64,000 bases of DNA from Amphiura filiformis (taxonomy: Eukaryota > Echinodermata > Ophiuroidea > Amphilepidida > Amphiuridae), in the NCBI RefSeq assembly GCF_039555335.1, contig NC_092628.1, positions 77,440,713-77,504,712 of the forward strand. Direction: 5' to 3'. The notes beneath the pieces are model-generated. The model did not search any database and was not told the origin of the DNA. It worked only from the letters and a program-made list of their open reading frames with translations. Shown here piece after piece: positions 57,085-64,000 of this stretch. The translations under genes were made by a program, and so were the position numbers. Position 1 is the first letter of the stretch. Every line of letters begins with the position of its first letter.

Positions 57085-57827
57085 GTATGACTAAATGTAT
57101 GGACACATTTTAAAGTGGGACAGACAGCGATACACTATTGCTCCAGACACTTTTTGTAGTTGACAAAGGGTGTGGGACCAGGGACGGTTGGGTGCAACAA
57201 CCCTCTGGATTTTTGCTATAAAATGTTTGATGTCTATGATTTTGGTACCAATGGTAATTCTGTTGATACCAAAAGAAGTACAAACATATCCCAAGATAAA
57301 TCAAGTGCTGATTTTCAGTCAAAGACAAAGTTGGCCAAAAATTTGATTTCAGCCAAAAACTAGACATATTGTGAAGTCTGCAGATTCACAAGCCTCTCAG
57401 AATATGGGGGAAAGACAAAGAAGATATTTTGAATGTTCTGCTGGAGAATCTTATAGTAGGCCTAATGATGAACAATTGAATTATATTCTGGTGCAAGAAC
57501 CCAAAATCTGACCGGGAAACAAAAACAACTGACCAGTTTGTGAAAGAGACACCTAAATTTGAACACTGAAATACAAACGTCAGTGGTATTCAAGGCAAAG
57601 TGGGCTAGTAGTAATGACTTTACTTTGGCAAGTGGGTGTAAAGTGTGCAAAAATTTGGGCAAAACATGGGCAAGACTGAGGTTGATTTTGATCTAAAACC
57701 ACCAAAGAGAAGGTGTATATCACACATTTTGATCAATTTTTTTCTCAGTATTTTGAGCCGGGGGGTGGGGGAGAGGGAGGCAACTACACCACTGACAAAC
57801 ATATTTTGTTTCCTTTAATATCATCAG

Positions 57828-58237
57828 GTGCTGTGAAAACTTCAGGCCAGCAAGCACTAACAAGGTACTTCCCATCAACCTCTGCCTCCTCCTCATCTTT
57901 CCCACCAAACATCACAGGCAGCAAACCAAGAAGAGATACATCTAAGCTACCAAAAGAGGCATCCACTCTGCCTTCTCTCCAAACAACTCAAGCATCGCAT
58001 GAAGCTGCCAAATCTGAATCTAATAATCCATTGAATATGACCCCTGAACTGAAAGCTATGTTAATGTGGCAGAAAGTTAGAGCTGAAAACCTTGACTGTG
58101 ATTATATCAAAGTATTCAGTAAGAGAGAAGCTGATGAGTTGTTCCAGGCATGTGAGGACACGCTGACATATTACACTGGTGAACTAGCACAGGTTAAGCT
58201 GGGATATGGGAAGCGTTATGACATACCACGCAAACAG
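57828..58237 (+). CDS. alkbh2: ALKBH2 homologue, exon 2 (PIP box and start of the dioxygenase fold)
   Basis: Encodes residues 137-273 between acceptor TCATCAG (AG 57826-57827) and donor CAG|GTGACG (GT 58238-58239). Residues 144-151 are QQALTRYF, an exact match to the PCNA-interacting PIP-box consensus (Q-x-x-L-x-x-aromatic-aromatic). A Ser/Pro-rich linker follows. From about residue 220 ('DCDYIKVFSKREADELFQAC') the sequence aligns with the ALKBH2 catalytic region, through 'YYTGELAQVKLGYGKRYDIP' to RKQ. The Tyr in LGYGK occupies the place of the DNA-intercalating Phe of human ALKBH2. The open frame upstream to 57713 is intronic. Confidence 0.88.
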
Positions 58238-58569
58238 GTGACGATATGCATCAAATTGTGTTTTGTATTACATGTGTAGGCAACGGACCTGTGGGCCCAC
58301 TCAACCCAGATTTTCTATTTTGGAATTTAATTTTTTTATAGATTTGCTGTAAAATCAGCCATTTAAAACCTGACCGACCGACCCTACTTGAAAAGGTACA
58401 TCCGGGAACAGGTTTTTTTTGTTGTCACCATAGTTCGTTTTAATATAATTAAAGTTTTCATGTGCAAGTTTTCGCCACAAAGTGTACCATGTCTTTCAGT
58501 TATGTCTTGTTAAATGTTCCAACATGATAATCATTTCTTCATCTTACACACTTGTACTCCTTTCTTCAG

Positions 58570-58712
58570 GTAGCTCACGGGGATAAGGGTGTCACTTACA
58601 CATACTCTGGTGTGATGCTACCAGCTAAACCATGGACTCCTGTGCTTAATCGTATCAAGGACAAAATTCAACAAGTCACACAACACACTTTCAACTTTGT
58701 ACTCATAAACAG
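58570..58712 (+). CDS. alkbh2: ALKBH2 homologue, exon 3
   Basis: Encodes residues 274-320 plus two bases: 'VAHGDKGVTYTYSGVMLPAK' and 'PWTPVLNRIKDKI' to 'FNFVLINR'. This aligns with the ALKBH2 nucleotide-recognition lid (human text runs YGDAGLTYTFSG and PWIPVLERIRD). Acceptor TTCTTCAG (AG 58568-58569), donor AACAG|GTAAGA (GT 58713-58714). Phase 0 in, phase 2 out, compatible with both neighbours. This exon is too short to appear as a long open frame, and I located it by homology and splice phase. Confidence 0.9.
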
Positions 58713-58754
58713 GTAAGATTAACAAATGTCAGTATCCATTTCCTACTAGTATAT

Positions 58755-59860
58755 ATAAATCATCTTTATTCAACATAAAGAAAAACACATATAAAGCCCA
58801 GATCTACTGCAACCCATTCCGGTTGCAGGCAAGGCAGGACAAAAATACAAACATAAAAATAAATAAACAAAGTTGGAAATACTCATGGTGGGAAGAAAAA
58901 GTTAAATAATTTCATTTACATTCCAAGATGTTTCATATCTGGCGATGAAAATGGAATAAGATGACATTAGCGCCGATTTAATCAACTGGGTCTTGAGATC
59001 AGAATACTTTGTGGGAAGATTGAGATCTTTTGACAGACGAGTCAGACTATTCTTGTTGTCGGCGTCAATGAAGCCTCTTGAGCCTACTTCAACAGCAACA
59101 AGTGAGCAACAGTATCCGGCGTTAGTGATGTCGGCAACCAGGGAAGAATAGCGATCAAGTTTGGTGTAATGAGCTTTACTGATGTTTGGTTCAAATGGTA
59201 CCGACAACTCAAAGAGAATGACTCGCCTGTCAGAAGGCCAGTATAACACAATGTCCGGTTTTTGAGACGTGGAAATGATATTGGGTGGTATGGTCCCCCC
59301 TCCTATGGTATAATTTTCCAGATCGGCATAGATTTTAATATGAGAATTACGAAATGCCTCCGACTGTTGAAATGTGGAAAGAAAAATACGGATGAGGTTG
59401 TTGTGTCTCCATAGATACCTGTCCAGCATATTTTGGCAATTATTTAAAATGTGCAGGAGAGTACCTTTCCCCTGACAAAGGGGACAGCTGTCCGTAAGCC
59501 TTTTTCCCCATCTTTTCAAATTGGTGAATGATGGCAAGGAATCTATGGAGGCATTGATTGCAAATTTAAGCACACCCTTTGGTAAAGAAAACATAATGGA
59601 TTTCCAAGACAAATCGGAATTACATGTTTCAAGCAGTTTCGGAAACTCCGCCTGGCTCAAGAGGGGCTCAACAACAGATTTCCAGTGGTTATCGGTCTCT
59701 TCCTTCAGGATCTTTTTAACATCAGGTTGGACCTTATTCCAAGGGGGGTTGACCCGGGCTCCAATAGCAAGTGCATGAACGTTTTCACACTGGTTGGTTA
59801 TGGAAATTTTACGAGACCACTTAGATTCTCTGTTGAGCTTGAGGTCAAGATCAAAGGTAT
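58755..59860 (-). mobile_element. 3' fragment of a non-LTR retroelement: CCHC finger and PD-(D/E)xK endonuclease tail
   Basis: Inside ALKBH2 intron 3, antisense to the host gene. An open frame ending at 58902 encodes about 250-300 residues. It has a C-x2-C-x7-H-x4-C finger ('CPLCQGKGTLLHILNNC') followed by 'KPDIVLYWPSDRRVILFELS' and 'KLDRYSSL', which fit the restriction-like endonuclease at the C terminus of R2/NeSL-type retrotransposons. The frame reads further upstream to about 59850 without an RT domain, so the copy is 5'-truncated. The exact clade is not resolved. Confidence 0.75.
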
Positions 59861-59861
59861 A

Positions 59862-61055
59862 TTTTAAAACTGGTCAACAACACTCACTTTTTGAACCGAA
59901 TATTTCAGAGAAACCATTCTCCATCCTCAGCGGTGTAATGCTGTTGGTAGACTGACTGATGATTCTCCAGTGACAGTGTTTCTAGATGTTGTTGACAATG
60001 TCCTTTTTGTCCTTTGTGATGGTGTTTCTAGAAGAGAATCATATATTCTAGAAAGTTCTCGGCCCCTGTCCCTATTTAGGGTGGGGCTTGTCTCTTGTTT
60101 GATTTTAATGGCTTCCCTCACTTTCCTCGGCAAAAACTTGTCTTCTCTGCATAGGACTTTAACATTTCCAATGTCCGGTTTATGTCCGTGTCCTTGCTGT
60201 GCTCTGCTAATGCCGACTGATTTGAGGTTGTCTTGGCAGTGTGTTCTTTCAGGCGCCACCGAGGGTTCGCTTGGTTTCACCCACGTACACTTTCTCGCAG
60301 CCTTCACAGGGTACACGGTACACAACTCCTGACTTGTCTTCCTCGCGAGGTTTGTCTTTCGGGGCAACAAGTAATTGGTGAAGCGTTTGGTGCGGTTCAA
60401 TACCACCGATACACCGTAACTGCCGAGTATTCTTTTGACCTTTTCTGATAGGCCCTGGACGTACGGAACTACAACAAATGTCTTATTTTTGGTTTTTCGG
60501 TTTTTCAACCGGCTGTGTTTTTTTTTGAGCACGTTTAAAACTCCACTCCTCGTAGCCGCAGCGGCTAAGAGTCTCTTTGACGTGATTTATTTCTTTTCTC
60601 GATCTTCCGTATCAGTAACTAAAGTATCTGCCCGATGGAAAAGGGTTCTGATTACACTGAGTTTGTGTTCAAGTGGATGGTGGGAATCAAAAGCCAAATA
60701 CTGGTCAGTATGTGTAGGTTTCGGTAAATACTGACCTTTACCGCACTGCCTGTTTGTCTTTTTACCAAAGTATCTAGGAATGGTAATTGACCGTCCTTCT
60801 CTGGATCGTTGGTAAATTTGATATGTTCATTTTGACTGTTAATGTGGTCAGTGAACTGTTGGACTTTCTCGTTATTGATTACCACAAAGGTATCGTCCAC
60901 ATAACGAAGCCAAATTCTTGGGGGTCAGCGGTGGATGTTAGCGCTTTGTTTTCAAACCATTCCATGTATAAGTTGGCGATAATCGGGCCGACCGGGAGGC
61001 CCATTGCGCATCCATGATCTTGTTGGTATAATTGTCCTCTAAACTTGAAATAGTA
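59862..61055 (-). mobile_element. Degraded Penelope-like element (RT then GIY-YIG)
   Basis: Inside ALKBH2 intron 3, antisense to it. Reading the minus strand, reverse transcriptase text comes first ('GCAMGLPVGPIIANLYMEWF' near 60950-61040, then the catalytic 'RYVDDTFVVINN' near 60890 and 'GQLPFLDTLV' near 60780). It is followed at about 60370-60100 by a decayed GIY-YIG endonuclease region ('EHCQDNLKSVGISRA'-like, 'HKPDIGNVKVLCREDKFLPR', 'KVREAIKI'). That order is diagnostic of Penelope-like elements. Several frameshifts break the protein, and the 5' part of the RT is missing. Its 3' end abuts the other retroelement fragment at about 59860. Confidence 0.85.
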
Positions 61056-61598
61056 CCATTATATTGTTATTTTTGTTGTTAATGCATCTCCCCTCATCGG
61101 AATTCTCAACCCATCACCATTGATAACTCTGATGGTGCAGCAGTGGTACCAAGGCGAGGTGGTGGGGGCATCACAGCCCGGCTGCTTCATACAGGTACTC
61201 TGTGGGGCAAAGGTCAAAACTTCTTCAGGGTTTGTTACATGCATCCCACCTGTTGTGAATGTGCTTTGTGCATGGTAATTTGGATTTCCCATATCATACA
61301 TTTTTGTACATCAGATTCACTCAATAACTAATCCGACTGTGAAGATTTGCTTGATGGTGCACATGGTCTCTTTGTCTTAGGGTAAATTTCACATACAAGA
61401 ATACAAGAATAATTAATGGCCCGTATATGTCCTTATTTGCTGGTGGGATTTTTATGGAAGGGCACTTTTAGTTGTGCCTAAAATTCTGGTTTTATCAAGG
61501 GTGCCCATATGCACTATTAAGGCAAATATTTAATGGTATTATCATGAACCTATTATTACATGTTCCTTGGTCATTTCTTTTGTAATATATTATTACAG

Positions 61599-61908
61599 AT
61601 ATGAAAATGGGAATCACTATATGGGAGAGCATCGAGATGATGAAAAGGACCTCCGTCATGCCGCCCCTATTGCCTCCGTCTCATTTGGCTGCACAAGAGA
61701 CTTTGTCTTCAGACATGCCGATTCACGGGGTAGGGAAGCCAAGCGTTCGATTCCACCAATTAAATTGCAGCTAGAACATGGGAGTTTACTGGTGATGAAA
61801 TACCCAACCAATGTTTACTGGTATCATGCATTACCAGTCAGGAGGAAGGCTAACCTACCACGGATTAATCTGACATTCAGAGATATCGTAACTAAAGAAT
61901 CAAAGTGA
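61599..61908 (+). CDS. alkbh2: ALKBH2 homologue, exon 4 (catalytic core and stop)
   Basis: Encodes residues 321-423. The acceptor TATTACAG (AG 61597-61598) supplies the A that completes an Arg codon with exon 3. The Fe(II) ligands are H332 and D334 in 'GEHRDDE' and H397 in 'WYHALPVR'. The 2-oxoglutarate-binding arginines are R409 and R415 in 'PRINLTFR'. The spacings (65 between the histidines, then 12 and 18 to the arginines) equal those of human ALKBH2. The product should be a nuclear Fe(II)/2-oxoglutarate dioxygenase that removes 1-methyladenine, 3-methylcytosine and etheno lesions from double-stranded DNA. The intact frame and splice sites indicate a functional gene despite the retroelements in intron 3. 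The full coding sequence joins 56676-57084, 57828-58237, 58570-58712 and 61599-61908. Confidence 0.93.
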
Positions 61909-62030
61909 TGACAATCATGTATTGTCATAAAAGTGATCTTACACAACCCTGCGACGAGAACTTCCTAATTCGTTTTTTTGTTGTAATTTTGAGAAAAAGT
62001 ACAAAATATGGTTCAAACATGCAGCAATCT
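61909..62030 (+). other. ALKBH2 3' flank
   Basis: No AATAAA within 120 bp of the stop codon. A non-canonical signal or one further downstream would be needed. Confidence 0.35.
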
Positions 62031-62590
62031 GGGGGGGGGGGGCACTTATAGTGTTGTCATCATCAAGCAGGCCCTCAAATTTCACACCCTAAACACTGAC
62101 CTGGAGCAGGTGAAAATACCAACCCTAATCACTGAGCAGCTTGTGAAATGGGGATCCTTTTCACTAACCAGTTGCATTTAGACACCCTTTTCACTGACCT
62201 CCCTTAAAGAGGTACCCTTTCCACTGATCTACTAAGAAAAAGAAGTTTAAACAGCCACTTTCATGGATTAATTGCACTATGTTGTATGTAGAACAATAAT
62301 TATATTGTTAACATTGATAAATCCAATATTATTCATCTACTGCCATGTGTGAAGCAATTACCCTTTTTTTTGTTACAAATGGTAAAAATGCTGCAAAAAA
62401 AAGTCTCCATGTCCTTTAAAATTCATACCCTAAATGCTGACTTGCTGTCGCTAAAAGTATACCCTTTCCCCCAAAATAGCATGAAATAGCTACCCTATTC
62501 GCGGTCTGCGACTATGCGTGAAAAAAGTACCCTTTCCTGTGGATTTCTGCTCGGTGATGACAACACATAATGTATTGAGTGGCCCCCCGG
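62031..62590. mobile_element. Foldback repeat with poly-G end and CCCTTTTCACTGA iterations
   Basis: A 12-G tract then 'cacttatagtgttgtcatca' on the left pairs with 'gatgacaacacataatgtat' and 'tgagtggccccccgggg' on the right. The interior holds repeated variants of 'tacccttttcactgacct' and 'aaagtaccctttcctgtgg'. No coding. Confidence 0.65.
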
Positions 62591-63264
62591 GGCAGCAATT
62601 ACTTAATAACCCAAATAATTTCTGATAATTCCTTTTAATTTCTCTCATCATTTATTCTTGTGCAAAGATTAGTGAATCAATATTATTTAAATGCATGCTT
62701 GAACCATATTTTGTACTTGTTCTCAAAATCGCACACAATTAGGCAATTATCATACAGGGTGATGATAAAAATCAGTATTGATGTCGAAAAGTGCTAAGTG
62801 TAATCATTGGTTTCAATTTAAACAGTTTTGCTTCATGAATTACAGTGCTTACAGACACAAAAAGCACATTGTCATCAATATTTAGGACATGCTGTGAATT
62901 TCAGCCATTTTGGTCAGAACATGTTAGAGTTAGAGCACTATGTTTTCTAGAGCAGACTTGCATAACATACATGCATTGATCTATCTGTAAGCATTAATAT
63001 GTTCAAACATAAACCTTCACACATTTTTTTCTATATTTGTACATATTTTCCCTCCTACTAAACTACAGGTTTAATGAAAAATCATGTTTATTACTTGAGT
63101 TTAGTGCTATTCATGCTGGTATTTTACTTGATGGGGCAGGATGGGGAGGATTGTGAAAAGTGCAGCTCAGTGAGCTCACGGTTACTTTTCCGAGGCTCAA
63201 ATCAGCCTGCAGGAGTGCAGGGAAATTAAGTTTGCAACTCTGTTCTGTACTTTGTTCAGCTCCC
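62591..63264. other. No gene recognised
   Basis: AT-rich sequence with no supportable feature. Confidence 0.4.
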
Positions 63265-63730
63265 AATAGGCTATTCAAGTTGAAATCTATACATCCCCAT
63301 GGAAGAAATTACCTTAACCTTAACACGCCTGAGTGCTACAAAATACTACAAACGACTTCGCTGCGTGTGCATGCATCCCATGGGATGTGATAATGCAATC
63401 ACCCTAAGTGATGTATAGGCATGCTTTCCTTGGTCAGGCCAGCGAAAGACCTGTGGCTAATTGTCACCGACCTAGTGCTTGGCATGCGAGGGGTCTCGGG
63501 TTTGAATCCCACCTTGAGCAAACAACTTATTTGTTTTCTTGCTTGATTCCTCCCTTCTAGTCGCCAAAAAGCCCTTTGGGTGTTAGGGTTAATCTCCCAC
63601 ACTGGAGGTGTAGATTTCAAATGGACTCACCCATTATGGTAACCCCACTTGAAATCCATACTCCCTGTGTGGAGATTAAGGTCATGTCTTACATAGGGGG
63701 TGTATGGATTTCAACTGAAATAGCCCAATA
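63265..63730. mobile_element. TTCAAGTTGAAATC-family MITE interrupted by a SINE-like insert
   Basis: The ends 'aataggctattcaagttgaa' and 'ttcaactgaaatagcccaat' are inverted copies, and internal 'cccacactggaggtgtagat' and 'ccctgtgtggagattaaggt' match 7676-7830. Between about 63330 and 63580 is unrelated sequence containing a tRNA-like part at about 63450-63520 (an A-box-like 'gtggctaattgtc' and the B-box 'gggtttgaatccc'). This suggests a tRNA-derived SINE inserted in the MITE. Confidence 0.55.
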
Positions 63731-64000
63731 GGCAAGACTCATGACATTGTGGATTTTTTTGTATAGAACAGCATTCATACAGTTGAGCACCATTCCCTTG
63801 CATGACTGATGTGCACTTATGCGGATGTACAAATAAGTTTTGCCTATTACAGGTTGAGATATCTTTAAGATCATCAATTTCTGGATGACCAGGTGCATTT
63901 GTACCTCTGCTTTATCATGTACATCATGTGGTGAAATGTGTGAAATAAATATCATATTAACATTACTGAAGAGTTTTGAGATTTGTTTTCCTTTTTGCCT
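63731..64000. other. Right edge of window; no gene recognised
   Basis: No splice-supported exon. An AATAAA lies at about 63943 on the plus strand with no gene assigned to it. Confidence 0.4.

Overview
The window is eukaryotic, AT-rich DNA from a bilaterian animal, most likely a non-chordate marine deuterostome such as an echinoderm. The grounds are an intronless Toll-like receptor, a deuterostome-type Mnx homeobox exon, canonical GT-AG introns, dense short inverted-repeat (foldback/MITE) elements and frequent TAGGCCTA-type palindromes. The clade is an inference; there is no rRNA or mitochondrial marker. Nothing here is prokaryotic: no operons, ribosome binding sites or CRISPR.

Genes, left to right. 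(1) First coding exon of an Mnx/Hb9 homeobox gene, minus strand, 1639-2173; its homeodomain exons lie off the left edge. (2) A two-exon type II membrane glycosyltransferase of the GT77-like nucleotide-diphospho-sugar transferase family, minus strand, 25533-27463. (3) A beta-1,3-galactosyltransferase-family (GT31) gene, plus strand, 37017-38198. (4) An intronless, unrecognised 399-residue gene with an N-terminal coiled coil, minus strand, 44792-45991. (5) A Toll-like receptor, minus strand, 49714-52651, complete except for one single-base frameshift between leucine-rich repeats. (6) A four-exon ALKBH2-type DNA dealkylase, plus strand, 56676-61908, reconstructed here as 423 residues. It has all catalytic residues and a PCNA-binding PIP box in an unusually long N-terminal extension. 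Its third intron carries two degraded retroelements: an endonuclease tail and a Penelope-like element.

Repeats fill most of the rest. Tandem arrays are a 53-bp hairpin-bearing minisatellite (2929-4545), a GAAA microsatellite (10868-11262), a roughly 230-bp satellite with higher-order structure (38290-44385) starting just after the galactosyltransferase stop codon, and a roughly 46-bp minisatellite (47836-49265). One 290-bp module abuts two of these otherwise unrelated arrays. Foldback elements bounded by TTAA recur in four families. Several are fused end to end through a single shared TTAA, both at 30995-32204 and again at 53058-54055.

The genes do not form a pathway. The two Golgi-type glycosyltransferases are about 10 kb apart and from different families. 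The strongest leads for follow-up are the shared-TTAA trains, the module next to two satellites, the higher-order satellite, the TLR frameshift and the PIP box in ALKBH2.
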